A DNA stretch of 64,000 nt, taken from Bacillus sp. FJAT-27225 (GTDB taxonomy: Bacteria > Bacillota > Bacilli > Bacillales > Cytobacillaceae). Below are positions 8,474 through 16,382 of the stretch, piece after piece. The stretch's first letter is position 1, and every line of letters starts with the position of its first letter. A model generated the notes under the pieces. The model was given only the letters and a program-made list of their open reading frames with translations, made no database searches and was not told where the DNA came from. The translations under genes and the position numbers were made by a program. The stretch lies in the NCBI RefSeq assembly GCF_001685025.1, contig NZ_MAYU01000001.1:62001-126000 (forward strand). The letters are read 5' to 3'.

Positions 8474-9868
8474 ATGAAGAAAAAGCCTTTGATTCCCTTT
8501 GCTTTAGCAGCAGGTCTTGCATTCAGTACTTTTGCGGTCATCCCGGTCGATGCCAAACCTGCAGATTCGCAGCAAGTTCAGTCATTCCATCTCGACAACA
8601 AGGTTCTGAACAACATCAATGTCGATAATATTTACAACAATATCGAGTATTTATCCAGAACACCACGCGTTGCCGGTACTGAGGCAGAACAAAAAGCGAT
8701 CCAGTACGTAAAACAGCAATTCGAGTCTTATGGCTACAAGACAGAACTTCAGGAATTTAACTTCTATGGATACACAGCTCCTCATACTGTGCAGTTGCAA
8801 GTTGATGGCTTCTCGGACCTGAAACCGTTGTCCTTTACATACGGTATGGACGGCAAGGCCACCGGTGAAATAGTTTATGCAGGATTAGGACAAGTCTCGG
8901 AGCTTGCCAATCTTGATCTGACTGGAAAAATTGCCTTGATTCAGCGAGGCAGCATTTCGTTTGCTGATAAAGTTTTGAATGCAGCAGCCAAAGGTGCAGC
9001 CGGTGTTATTATCTTTAACAATGCACCTGGGACATTGAATGGAACTTTTGGTGCTCCAAATGACAACTATGTTCCTGCAGTAGCACTCACACAAGCAGAT
9101 GGACAAGCTTTACTGGCTGCCGTTAATAGCGGGTCGAAACCTAACGCAACCATTAACATTGTAGGGGCCGAGGGTGGAATGCGCACTTCCCATAACGTAA
9201 TAGCCACGAAGGCGCCTACGAATAAAAATAAAGCCGTGAACGAAATAATTGCACTTGGCGCACATCATGATTCAGTCGCGGGAGCACCTGGTGCCAATGA
9301 CGATGCATCTGGAACTTCAATGGTACTTGAACTGGCCCGTGTAATGAAGGACCTGCCAACCGACAGGGAAATGCGTTTCATTACATTTGGTGCGGAAGAA
9401 CTTGGCCTGATTGGTTCCCGCTATTATGCAAGCCAGCTGTCAGCTGATGAAAAAGCACGCTTTACTGGCTACTTCAACATGGATATGGTTGGAAGCCGTG
9501 ATGCTGGTCACCTCGTCATCAACGTAGCTGATGGCGTACCGAACATAGTGTCGGACCATGCCCAGGCATCAAGTGCACGCCTGAATGGGGCACCAACCCC
9601 ATTGGAGCTGGGAGGAAGCAGTGACCATGTTTCTTTCTCTGAGGTGGGTATTGCATCAGCATCATTCATCCACCGTCCGCTTGAGCCATGGTACCACACT
9701 CCGGAAGATACAATTGATAAAATTAGCAAAGAAAAACTTCAAGATGTAGCAGAAATTATTGGCACCGCGGTGTATGACATCGTAAGGCCGGACAATCAGG
9801 GGCCAAAAGCTAAGCAAGGCAAAGAAAAGAAAATGCAACACCTTTACCACGAGCAGGCAATTAAATAA
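8474..9868 (+). CDS. ywaD: secreted M28-family aminopeptidase with PA domain (YwaD-like)
   Basis: 464 residues. A Sec signal peptide (basic start, hydrophobic core, likely cut near VDAKP, residue 28) is followed by an N-terminal peptidase region. A PA (protease-associated) insert follows (residues about 130-230; GKIALIQRGSISFADKV and GAAGVIIFNN are typical). The di-zinc M28 core comes next: AHHDSV (His, near 264), NDDASG (bridging Asp), GAEELG (catalytic Glu-Glu), NMDMVG (Asp) and a final His in WYHTPEDT. Length and order match Bacillus YwaD-type leucyl aminopeptidases. It would trim N-terminal residues from peptides outside the cell. TAGGAGG at 8461-8467 supports ATG 8474. Monocistronic, followed by a strong terminator. 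Confidence 0.88.
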   Translation: MKKKPLIPFALAAGLAFSTFAVIPVDAKPADSQQVQSFHLDNKVLNNINVDNIYNNIEYLSRTPRVAGTEAEQKAIQYVKQQFESYGYKTELQEFNFYGYTAPHTVQLQVDGFSDLKPLSFTYGMDGKATGEIVYAGLGQVSELANLDLTGKIALIQRGSISFADKVLNAAAKGAAGVIIFNNAPGTLNGTFGAPNDNYVPAVALTQADGQALLAAVNSGSKPNATINIVGAEGGMRTSHNVIATKAPTNKNKAVNEIIALGAHHDSVAGAPGANDDASGTSMVLELARVMKDLPTDREMRFITFGAEELGLIGSRYYASQLSADEKARFTGYFNMDMVGSRDAGHLVINVADGVPNIVSDHAQASSARLNGAPTPLELGGSSDHVSFSEVGIASASFIHRPLEPWYHTPEDTIDKISKEKLQDVAEIIGTAVYDIVRPDNQGPKAKQGKEKKMQHLYHEQAIK

Positions 9869-9875
9869 TAATCAA

Positions 9876-9917
9876 AGAAGCCAGGAATCCCACTGTGGGG
9901 CTCCTGGCTTTTATTTT
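9876..9917 (+). terminator. rho-independent terminator
   Basis: AGCCAGGA (9879-9886) pairs with TCCTGGCT (9902-9909) around an inner CCCAC/GTGGGG stem, followed by a T-rich tract. It follows the aminopeptidase and faces the end of the next gene, which is on the minus strand. Confidence 0.85.
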
Positions 9918-9946
9918 TTCGAAAATAAAGCTTCATAAAGGAACAC

Positions 9947-10354
9947 TTATTGCAAAAATGGTTTGAGACTTTCAGCATGTTCTTGATCTAATGAGCCGTA
10001 ACCTTCTGATTCCTCGCTGCTAATCAATGTTACTGAGCCGTTTTTATTTAACCATACCTTGTAATCATAGAGTCTTTCAGGCATATTCTTATCCTCTGTA
10101 TAAAACAAAGTTACTAAATACTCTGCTTCTGACGCCATTTGGGCTTTTGTATTTGGACTCCATTTTACCTCAGCAAAAGAATTTAGTACCGTTTCAAGTT
10201 TTTCTTCCTCAAAAATCAGCGCAACATCTTCATATACGCCTTTATCATTCAGCTTTTTAACATCGACCATTGTTAGTTGTCCCTCTTTTTCGGAGCAAGC
10301 AGTAATTAGCAGAACAAAAAGAAATAGAAGAGCAAAACGAAAAAAAGTTTTCAT
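9947..10354 (-). CDS. small lipoprotein, function unknown
   Basis: 135 residues on the minus strand with a lipoprotein signal: basic start, hydrophobic stretch and lipobox LITAC, so Cys20 should be lipidated and the protein anchored outside the membrane. The mature part alternates strands and charged loops and carries no motif I recognise. GGGAGG seven bases before ATG supports the start at 10354. It is convergent with the aminopeptidase gene and has no partner. Bacillus genomes hold many such lineage-specific lipoproteins. Confidence 0.7.
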   Translation of the reverse strand: MKTFFRFALLFLFVLLITACSEKEGQLTMVDVKKLNDKGVYEDVALIFEEEKLETVLNSFAEVKWSPNTKAQMASEAEYLVTLFYTEDKNMPERLYDYKVWLNKNGSVTLISSEESEGYGSLDQEHAESLKPFLQ

Positions 10355-10503
10355 TCATGTACCTCCCAAACCAATTATGTATTGTTAAATCATTAGACGT
10401 ATATCATCCGGTTTTGATACAACATTTTTACAAATTTTCTGTTTTTTTGGATAAAAAAAGAGGACATGAAGAAACATAATGCCAAATAAGCGGAGGTGGC
10501 AGT

Positions 10504-10764
10504 ATGGACCATACTAAAAAAACGTTAACTTCAGCAGGAACTGATATTGAAGAAGCAAAAAGATTGAATGCCCAGTCTGGTTTATCGTATAACGAGGTAA
10601 AGGAGATGCTCGCGAGCACCGGCGGAAAGGGAACCGCTGCCTTTAGTAATACCGATGTGGAGGAAGTTAAAAGGAAAATCCATCCGCAGCATAATGAAAT
10701 AAAGTATGTTAATACAACATGGTATCGACTCCAGTTGGTTTTGCATTCTAAAAAGCGGAAATAG
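10504..10764 (+). CDS. small protein resembling gamma-type small acid-soluble spore proteins
   Basis: 86 residues with two related segments: TDIEEAKRLNAQSG near the N-terminus and TDVEEVKRKI near residue 51, separated by a Gly/Ala/Thr-rich stretch. Repeats of the kind (T/N)(D/N)xxEVK(R/K)xNxQS are typical of gamma-type SASPs, which are degraded for amino acids at germination. The second repeat loses the pattern after KRKI, and the last 25 residues (with Trp and Tyr) look foreign to the family, so the 3' end may have suffered a frame change. GGAGGTGG precedes ATG 10504. A bidirectional terminator follows. Spore role is inferred from the repeats only. Confidence 0.5.
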   Translation: MDHTKKTLTSAGTDIEEAKRLNAQSGLSYNEVKEMLASTGGKGTAAFSNTDVEEVKRKIHPQHNEIKYVNTTWYRLQLVLHSKKRK

Positions 10765-10782
10765 CAGAAAAAAAAACATAAG

Positions 10783-10814
10783 AAAACGCAAGGCCTGTTA
10801 ATACCTTGCGTTTT
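10783..10814. terminator. bidirectional terminator between convergent genes
   Basis: AAAACGCAAGG (10783-10793) and CCTTGCGTTTT (10804-10814) form an 11-bp perfect hairpin with A and T runs on both sides. It can serve both the spore-protein-like gene and the minus-strand gene ending at 10821. Confidence 0.85.
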
Positions 10815-10820
10815 CGGAAC

Positions 10821-11114
10821 TTATGCGTTTTTTAATTTTGCCTTTACTTCCTCGTATAGAGCAACAATAATATCAATGTTATTATCAATTACATTCAAAC
10901 GTTCTCTTGAAATCTGTGCCCATTCGCTGGATAGATGCCTTGCTGATAGGATATGTCTGATGCTGAAAGTATACGTGTGATGCAATTCCGCAATCAAATA
11001 GCTTATTCCAGCAGTTGGTTCCTTGCTTACAATATTCTCAACATCTTCTCTTAACCAGTCTGGTGCAACCTCAACAGACCTCTTTAACAGGTGTTCATAT
11101 TCTTCAGTAAACAT
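10821..11114 (-). CDS. hypothetical protein, 97 residues
   Basis: Minus-strand gene; the frame is open to 11156, but AAGGAGGAG just before ATG 11114 fixes the start. The product is all-helical in appearance, with a His-rich centre (ELHHTYTFSIRHILSARH) and Trp residues near both ends of the core. Histidines spaced this way sometimes bind metal, but no known motif is present. I do not recognise the family. It is monocistronic and convergent with the upstream plus-strand gene. Confidence 0.6.
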   Translation of the reverse strand: MFTEEYEHLLKRSVEVAPDWLREDVENIVSKEPTAGISYLIAELHHTYTFSIRHILSARHLSSEWAQISRERLNVIDNNIDIIVALYEEVKAKLKNA

Positions 11115-11159
11115 AATGTCTCCTCCTTCATCCACATGCTGATTATCATACACCAATTA

Positions 11160-11556
11160 CAATCAGGATTGATATTGTAAATTTGGTTGTATCACACATT
11201 AGTAAGGTGTTTCTTTTAGGTCAGGGTACTGACCTGATATGAGTTGGATACTTCTACTATTAATGTAAATTAGATTCAATCTTATCATACATAGTAAAAA
11301 AATAAAAAAATGCTGACCGATTCCCTGAGGGTTACTAGAGATTGATCTGTTTATTCCTTATATTCCTTTTTTGGTCACCTTTTTAACATCCACTTTTATA
11401 AAAACTTATTCCATTACTGAAAAAGTGATAAAAAACATGGTCCTAACGTAACCATCAGTTTTGAGGTTTAATATTCGTTAATATATTAGCTAATATTTGA
11501 CTTAATATCTATGGTTTCATACGATAAAACTATCAAAAAAGGGATGGAGTGAGAGG
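11160..11556. other. intergenic stretch with a 7-bp inverted repeat and a promoter
   Basis: No convincing gene. It holds a perfect inverted repeat AGGTCAG-GGTA-CTGACCT (11218-11235) that is not followed by a T run and could be an operator, and a sigma-A-like promoter (listed separately) before the first island gene. The rest is AT-rich without further structure that I can see. Confidence 0.4.
11497..11525 (+). promoter_or_regulatory. sigma-A-type promoter of the EVE-like gene
   Basis: TTGACT (11497-11502), a 17-bp spacer and TACGAT (11520-11525), about 32 bp before the start codon. Near-consensus boxes with optimal spacing. Confidence 0.55.
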
Positions 11557-12306
11557 ATGGGAAAACAAGCATGGTTGATTCGCCCGAAACCGAACGACCA
11601 GGTACGGATTAATGAATTTATGGAAGAGGATTTCATTGCAGTTGGATGGCCGGGTCTCGGAAGCCTGCGAGACCTGCGTGAACACGATATAAGGGAAAGA
11701 CTCCAGGCAAAGTACGGGGAAAACAATTCAGCACTGGCTACTCTAAAAATGGTTGTGTATCGAATGAAAGAAGGGGACTATGTTGTCGTCCCGTATGAGA
11801 AAACGGTCTATTTTGGCCGTATCAAAAGTGAGTATCTGTATTTCCCGAACCGTGACACTCAGGAAACAGGCTACCCGCATGCCCGGGAAGTTGAGTGGTT
11901 TAAAACAATCCTCGAAAGGACGGAACTCCCAGAGCCGCTTCAAAAATCGCTGCGTGTTGTCCGGACCGCTGCGGAACTGACGCAGCACGTTGATATCATC
12001 GAAGGCCTTCTTGAAAAAGAGTTCAAGGAGAGGAAAAAAGCCTTTGAACTAATGATGAAATTAACAGACGACGATAATCTCGATGACTACTATATGGATG
12101 ATGAGTATATGGATGACGACTATTGGGATTATGAAGTTGAAGAACCGGAAGTGAAACCTCAGCCACCGTCAAATCAATCCGAGGATACCCAACTGATCGA
12201 AAAAGCAAAGCTTGTCCTCCAAACCGAAATAAACCATGAAGATCCATGGGTTAGGCTAAGGGCGGCAGAAATAATATTAAACACGCTGCAAACGAACAAA
12301 AAGTAG
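11557..12306 (+). CDS. PUA/EVE-like sensor-domain protein with acidic tail
   Basis: 249 residues. The N-terminal 140 residues fit the EVE/PUA-like domain that precedes Mrr-type nucleases and AAA proteins in defence genes: AWLIRPKP at the start, EDFIAVGWPGLG, GDYVVVPYEKTVYFGRI, and PHAREVEW with ELPEPLQKSL. These domains are thought to read modified bases in DNA or RNA. No nuclease domain follows. Instead there is a helical stretch, then a strongly acidic Tyr/Asp stretch (residues about 169-198, including DDYYMDDEYMDDDYWDYE) and a C-terminal helix. It is the first gene of the accessory island, has its own promoter and is followed by a terminator. A role in recognising foreign or modified nucleic acid is inferred. 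Confidence 0.65.
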   Translation: MGKQAWLIRPKPNDQVRINEFMEEDFIAVGWPGLGSLRDLREHDIRERLQAKYGENNSALATLKMVVYRMKEGDYVVVPYEKTVYFGRIKSEYLYFPNRDTQETGYPHAREVEWFKTILERTELPEPLQKSLRVVRTAAELTQHVDIIEGLLEKEFKERKKAFELMMKLTDDDNLDDYYMDDEYMDDDYWDYEVEEPEVKPQPPSNQSEDTQLIEKAKLVLQTEINHEDPWVRLRAAEIILNTLQTNKK

Positions 12307-12345
12307 AAATATGAACTTGTTCTATTATCTTCAATGGAACAAGAT

Positions 12346-12387
12346 AAGCCCTTTTGATACTTCTTTTGAAAATCAAAAGGGCTTTTG
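12346..12387 (+). terminator. rho-independent terminator
   Basis: AAGCCCTTTTGAT pairs with ATCAAAAGGGCTTTT around an A/T-rich loop, ending in T4. It lies about 40 bp past the EVE-like gene. Confidence 0.85.
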
Positions 12388-12471
12388 GTATTAAAATGAA
12401 AATTCTGTAAAATAAATAGGAATTGTGCTATGAATATGTAGAGAGAACTTTATTAGAATGAGGTGAAAGGA

Positions 12472-12786
12472 ATGTCGTTAGAAAGGCGATTCCATCAAGC
12501 GATGATTGGAGTTTATACGGAAGCGTTAAAGCAGTGTAATTACAAAGCCACCAGGTTCCTACAGATGGTATCAAACGAAGGTGGATTGAAAACCGCCAAG
12601 AAACTCCTAAGTGAGACCAATAAAGTTAGTGACGGTTTCATGAATTTGCTCGAACACAACCGACTCGATTTAACTGTAGAAGCTCTGGTACTAAATGAGA
12701 AGTTTCAGCCACTTTTCACTGAGGCGGAAATTAATGAAGCAAAATATAGGCTGGAGCAATATCATTACAAACCTACTAATCTATAA
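12472..12786 (+). CDS. 104-residue conserved hypothetical protein
   Basis: The frame opens at GTG 12463, but the GAGGTGA site (12459-12465) suits ATG 12472. The protein has an aromatic/basic N-terminal helix, then YKATRFLQMVSNEGGLKTAK and, near residue 60, SDGFMNLLEHNRLDLTVEAL followed by a (V/L)LNEKFQPLFTEAE segment. I recall this pattern (thr-arg-phe near the start, then Gly-Phe-x-x-L-x-x-x-x-Arg-Leu-Asp-Leu-T-V-E) as a widespread small family in bacterial genomes that often lies beside nucleases or in defence regions. No activity is known to me. It is followed 21 bp later by a MazG-like gene, so the two may be co-transcribed. Confidence 0.65.
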   Translation: MSLERRFHQAMIGVYTEALKQCNYKATRFLQMVSNEGGLKTAKKLLSETNKVSDGFMNLLEHNRLDLTVEALVLNEKFQPLFTEAEINEAKYRLEQYHYKPTNL

Positions 12787-12807
12787 CACACAAAGGTGGT
12801 TTAAATT

Positions 12808-13104
12808 ATGCCTATACACAATAAACTCGTCCGAGACCGTATTCCTGAAGTGATTGAAAAAACGGGGAAGACGTTCACCACAAGAGTAATGGAAAAGGAT
12901 GAATACATAATTGAATTACGAAATAAAGCTTTTGAAGAACTGGAAGAGTATATGAGCGCAAATAACGATGCCGATGCAGTGGAGGAGCTTGCTGACCTCT
13001 TGGAAATCATTCATTCCCTTGCTGATTACCACAATGTATCCTTTGATCAAATCGAGGCTGTAAGGCAGAGAAGAGGGGCGGCTTTAAAGAAAGGATTTAC
13101 TTAA
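12808..13104 (+). CDS. MazG-like phosphoribosyl-ATP pyrophosphohydrolase homologue, copy 1 (C-terminus frameshifted)
   Basis: 98 residues starting MPIHNKLVRDRIPEVIEK, the hallmark of small all-alpha NTP pyrophosphohydrolases, with the acidic metal site EELEEY (residues 45-50) and the downstream DADAVEELADLLEII (55-69). AAGGTGG at 12794-12800 precedes ATG. It is about 90% identical over 86 residues to the second copy at 16056. Just after SFDQIEAVR, 10 bases present in copy 2 are missing. The normal tail (AEKRGGFKERIYL in the other frame) is replaced by RQRRGAALKKGFT and an early stop. The helicase gene that overlaps copy 2 is absent here. The enzyme core is complete, so it may still work. Confidence 0.8.
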   Translation: MPIHNKLVRDRIPEVIEKTGKTFTTRVMEKDEYIIELRNKAFEELEEYMSANNDADAVEELADLLEIIHSLADYHNVSFDQIEAVRQRRGAALKKGFT

Positions 13105-13250
13105 TGGAGGTTGAAATGTAACAGCCAGGACACCAATTGATTTCAGGAACAAAATAGGAGAGGAATATGAAGCGGATGCTCAGGTCCTCACTGTCAAAGA
13201 AGACAGGAGTACTGAGCCTAAACGGCTAGCTATTAAAGATTGAAAAGGTT
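13105..13250 (+). pseudogene. coding remnant of unknown origin
   Basis: Directly after copy 1 of the MazG-like gene lies a short open stretch without a start. It encodes about 40 residues (including TPIDFRNKIGEEYEADAQVL) and ends at TGA near 13243. The composition looks protein-like, and it occupies the place where the PLD-helicase follows copy 2. I cannot match it to that helicase. It may be the tail of a deleted gene. Confidence 0.25.
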
Positions 13251-13283
13251 TAGTCAGCTTAAATAGATACTGAGGTGAGCTCA

Positions 13284-13676
13284 ATGCTGAAATCAGGTAT
13301 TTATGGTAAATATCATGGAATAGAATATGAAATAACAGTTGACATGGAAAATAACATCATGATAATGACTGAAGATAAAAGAAAAATAGATCAAACTTTT
13401 GAGGATAAATATAATAGTGGAGTTTACACAAAAATAGTTAATTCCAGTGAATTAGTGGACTGCGTAAATATAACGCCTTTTGGAATCATTCAGGGAGAGA
13501 AACTACGAATTTTACAAGCTAATAACAATGAATACCAAGTAGGTACAGGTTCTATGTTAATTGGGGATAAAATAAACTTACCGAGAGTTGACCGCGATAC
13601 TAGGCTTGGGTGGGTCCCCAAAAGCGAGGTAAAAGTAATAGAAGAAAAGATCTCAATAAATCCGCATGAATTATAA
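13284..13676 (+). CDS. hypothetical protein, 130 residues
   Basis: The frame starts at GTG 13275, but GAGGTG (13272-13277) fits ATG 13284. The product appears beta-rich: a first strand pair (IYGKYHGIEYEITVDM), a hydrophobic middle, and an end with WVPKSEVKVIEEK. No membrane segment, signal peptide or recognised motif. Size and composition resemble small immunity-type or stand-alone proteins found in variable regions, but that is only an impression. It lies between remnants of decayed genes and ends 78 bp before the next gene. Confidence 0.5.
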   Translation: MLKSGIYGKYHGIEYEITVDMENNIMIMTEDKRKIDQTFEDKYNSGVYTKIVNSSELVDCVNITPFGIIQGEKLRILQANNNEYQVGTGSMLIGDKINLPRVDRDTRLGWVPKSEVKVIEEKISINPHEL

Positions 13677-13754
13677 ACTTTGGTATCTTAAATGCTGCAA
13701 AGTCCTCAATTCTATTATGAATAAAACCATAAAAGCATAGGAGATTAGGAGACT

Positions 13755-14102
13755 ATGAATATTAAGCAGGCAGCTGATTTATTGGGGCAGGTTGGAATTA
13801 AAACGAAGGCAACAGATGATTTTATTCATGTGATTCCCTCTTTCCAAGACGAAAACATATACAAGATGGAGAAGAGGGGAGATCAGTGGAACTATTTATT
13901 TATCCAAAACGAAAGAGGGACCGGAAAGGAAACAACTCTCAAAACCTTCCAATCTGAAGCAGAGGCTTCTGTTTATTTTCTTCTAGACACATTACAATCA
14001 AGTTTTTTTTCGAAATATATTTTTCCATTAAGAGTTGGCGGCCCAAGCTTTACATTTGAGGATTTACAAAAGCTCTACGTTCGCTTCCTATCGGTCATAT
14101 AA
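13755..14102 (+). CDS. hypothetical protein, N-terminal part of a probably split gene
   Basis: 115 residues beginning MNIKQAADLLGQVGI, with strands containing FIHVIPSF and WNYLFIQNERGTGKE. ATG 13755 follows AGGAGA at about 13740-13752. The frame ends at TAA 14100-14102, but the +2 frame continues without a stop through the gap (GHINNSFFDEPAV...) into the next ORF. A single ancestral gene broken by a frameshift close to position 14095 is the simplest reading. No family was recognised. The GTGKE stretch looks like a P-loop at first but lacks the rest of a nucleotide-binding fold. Confidence 0.45.
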   Translation: MNIKQAADLLGQVGIKTKATDDFIHVIPSFQDENIYKMEKRGDQWNYLFIQNERGTGKETTLKTFQSEAEASVYFLLDTLQSSFFSKYIFPLRVGGPSFTFEDLQKLYVRFLSVI

Positions 14103-14155
14103 ACAATAGCTTTTTTGATGAGCCTGCAGTTCCATATAGTATACACCTATCCCGA

Positions 14156-14368
14156 GTGACGCCAACTGAATCAATGGTTAAATTCATCGGAAAAAATAAA
14201 CAATTAGTATTTGAAACGATAGAACTGGAAGACTGGGACGCTTACTCAGTTGTGTTTGATTACGTTTATTTGCTTGCTTTGCTGGAAGAAACCGCTAAAC
14301 GTTTGGTGCAGCCCAATAAATTAATGTGTTTGACGGATGAAGAAGTTGGAATATTTTTAACTGCATAG
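14156..14368 (+). CDS. hypothetical protein, C-terminal part of the split gene
   Basis: 70 residues from GTG 14156 (no convincing ribosome site), or, more likely, the downstream part of the preceding gene after a frameshift. It contains VKFIGKNKQLVFETIELEDW and a helical segment with YLLALLEETAKRLV. In a further frame (to TGA near 14478) about 30 more residues with coding-like composition follow (QLKHLLQRNLSLEEPNPINA), which hints at a second frame change. I would treat 13755-14478 as one decayed gene. Confidence 0.35.
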   Translation: MTPTESMVKFIGKNKQLVFETIELEDWDAYSVVFDYVYLLALLEETAKRLVQPNKLMCLTDEEVGIFLTA

Positions 14369-14765
14369 GAAGGAGAGATCTATACTTTCCTCAGCAATTA
14401 AAACACCTTTTACAAAGAAATTTATCACTTGAGGAACCCAATCCTATTAACGCCGAACGGAAACAGTATCTACCATGAACCGTTTTAGCTTTTTGCCCCC
14501 TGTTTAACCTGTGCCATTAGATAACCAAGGTGTATGGAATATTTAATACCACACTTTTCTTTTGTAGTATAATTAGTAAGTTTATTTATATATTTGGATG
14601 TTATTATTAATATTGGAAATAATTATTTAAACCGGAAAAAGGTCGATATTTTTGAGTAATTAAATATGTTTCGTATTGTTTAAGGAAAGAAAAAGAAAGA
14701 ATATGTACATATAAATATGATTAATATATCGATAAAAACTTGGTTTAATAGAATGGGGTATTATT
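14369..14765. other. AT-rich gap with remnant coding sequence
   Basis: The first 110 bases carry the coding-like tail mentioned for the split gene. The rest is very AT-rich and holds possible promoter boxes (for example a TATAAT at about 14569) ahead of the membrane-protein gene at 14766. I see no further gene, RNA or repeat. Confidence 0.35.
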
Positions 14766-15812
14766 TTGAGCCAAAAACGCAGGAAAAATTCTATTGATAG
14801 AGCTACTAGGTTAATTGTTACTTTAACTATTGCCAGTGGTACAGCCATTATAGTTAAAGGGGCATTTAGTGCATGGTTTAAAACATTTTCAACAACTGCA
14901 TATATCCAAAACTTCCTTAATTTTGATTACATGTTTTCGGTTTTATTTCTTACCGTTACTATTCTATGTGCCTTTTCTATTGGTAGATATCTCTTCTTTG
15001 AATTAAAGACTTTTATCTACTATGAAAATATTAGTGAGCAACAATTGGCATATGAAGCTTCGGATAATGCTTATCTAAATATATTTAAGACAATTAAAAA
15101 TTGTTTTAATGTGGTTTTTGCATTTTTGGCAGTTACAACTCTTCCTAAGGTATTTGAAAATAATTATTCTTGGAAATACATCTTAATAGGTATCTTAATA
15201 ATTGGTATATCTATTTTAGGTCTATTCTTTATAAACAAAGAAAAACTAAAGAAGGCCGTTAAGTTCACAGCAAGAATTGAATCGAAAATAGGTATTTATC
15301 TTCCATTTGTATATGTTGCATTTATAATTTTCATCTCAGGATTAACTATTACTATACTTTCATTAAACTCAAATCAAACAGCAAGAATATTAATCGAAGA
15401 TTCTAATAATGTTCCGGTTGAGATAGAATTAAAAAATAACTTAAATTCAAAGGTCTTTCTAAAAATAAAAAATTCTGAAGAAGAATTTTTTATTAGTGAT
15501 TCTGAATTAACAATTTCGGAAAGTTACGTTGAGGTTTTAGAAAAAAGTGAAGAGCTGAAATCTAATGATATTGAACACTTTGTTAAAAATCTAAGTGAAG
15601 AAAATGATAGGATGAATATTCCAAAATCAGAATATTCTCAGGTTTATAGTGTAGACTTAGGTGACTATATAGTATCTGGTATTAATAATATCGAGATCAC
15701 CATTGTGTCAACTGGCTCAAATAACACTAAAGCTATCCATTTCTATACTACAGTGAATAAAGAGGGGAATTCAATCGAGATTACGAAGAAAAAAATGAAT
15801 TTAGAACTATAA
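14766..15812 (+). CDS. four-helix membrane protein with extracellular/soluble C-terminal domain
   Basis: 348 residues. The first 200 hold four hydrophobic helices (about residues 16-35, 53-73, 111-131/138-157, 178-202) with a basic N-terminus. A 145-residue polar domain rich in strands, Asn, Ser and Glu follows. I do not recognise the family. The start is taken at TTG 14766, with a weak GGGG site seven bases upstream; no ATG is available upstream in frame. Base composition is strikingly AT-rich compared with the genes at 11.5-13 kb and 16-18 kb, which suggests a separate origin. In the island it could be a membrane effector, but nothing shows this directly. Confidence 0.5.
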   Translation: MSQKRRKNSIDRATRLIVTLTIASGTAIIVKGAFSAWFKTFSTTAYIQNFLNFDYMFSVLFLTVTILCAFSIGRYLFFELKTFIYYENISEQQLAYEASDNAYLNIFKTIKNCFNVVFAFLAVTTLPKVFENNYSWKYILIGILIIGISILGLFFINKEKLKKAVKFTARIESKIGIYLPFVYVAFIIFISGLTITILSLNSNQTARILIEDSNNVPVEIELKNNLNSKVFLKIKNSEEEFFISDSELTISESYVEVLEKSEELKSNDIEHFVKNLSEENDRMNIPKSEYSQVYSVDLGDYIVSGINNIEITIVSTGSNNTKAIHFYTTVNKEGNSIEITKKKMNLEL

Positions 15813-16055
15813 AAAATCGTGTTAATTGTCTTGGCTCCGCTCGAATCATCTTGTTTCTTATGTTGATGTTTCATTGTAATTTAATATTTATTTCAATGGG
15901 AACCTAAGGAGGAAAGGTGAGTGGTAGTTGTATGAATCATGTATTATTATACTACAAGTTTTTATGACATGTTTAAGTTAGCACAGAGTGTGCTGAATAG
16001 TAAGAAAGCCTATTCATGTGTATTCAAAACTATAAATAGTAAAGGTGGTAATCCC

Positions 16056-16382
16056 ATGCCGATACATAACAAATTGGTTCGAGACCGTATACCTGAAGTA
16101 ATCGAAAAAACAGGAAAAACATTCACTACAAGAATCTTGGAGAAGGAAGAATACATAGTTGAGTTAAGAAAAAAAGCATTCGAAGAACTGGAAGAGTACA
16201 TGAGTACTACTAATGATGCCGACGCAGTAGAGGAGCTTGCTGATCTTCTGGAAATCATTCATGCCCTTGGTGATTATCACAATGTATCTTTTGATCAAAT
16301 CGAGGCTGTTAGGAAAAGTAAAGCAGAGAAGAGGGGCGGCTTTAAAGAACGGATTTACTTAATAGAGGTTGAAGATGAGTAA
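16056..16382 (+). CDS. MazG-like NTP pyrophosphohydrolase homologue, copy 2 (intact)
   Basis: 108 residues. The frame is open from 15939, but AAAGGTGG (16041-16048) and the paralogue show that ATG 16056 is the start. It has the phosphoribosyl-ATP pyrophosphohydrolase/MazG-like pattern: HNKLVRDRIPEVIEK, metal-binding EELEEY, then DADAVEELADLLEIIH. Proteins of this fold cleave NTPs to NMP and PPi, often removing non-canonical nucleotides. The gene overlaps the start of the PLD-helicase gene by 8 bp (ATG 16375, TAA 16380-16382), so the two are translationally coupled and probably act together. This copy retains the full tail (KRGGFKERIYLIEVEDE) that copy 1 has lost. Confidence 0.82.
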   Translation: MPIHNKLVRDRIPEVIEKTGKTFTTRILEKEEYIVELRKKAFEELEEYMSTTNDADAVEELADLLEIIHALGDYHNVSFDQIEAVRKSKAEKRGGFKERIYLIEVEDE

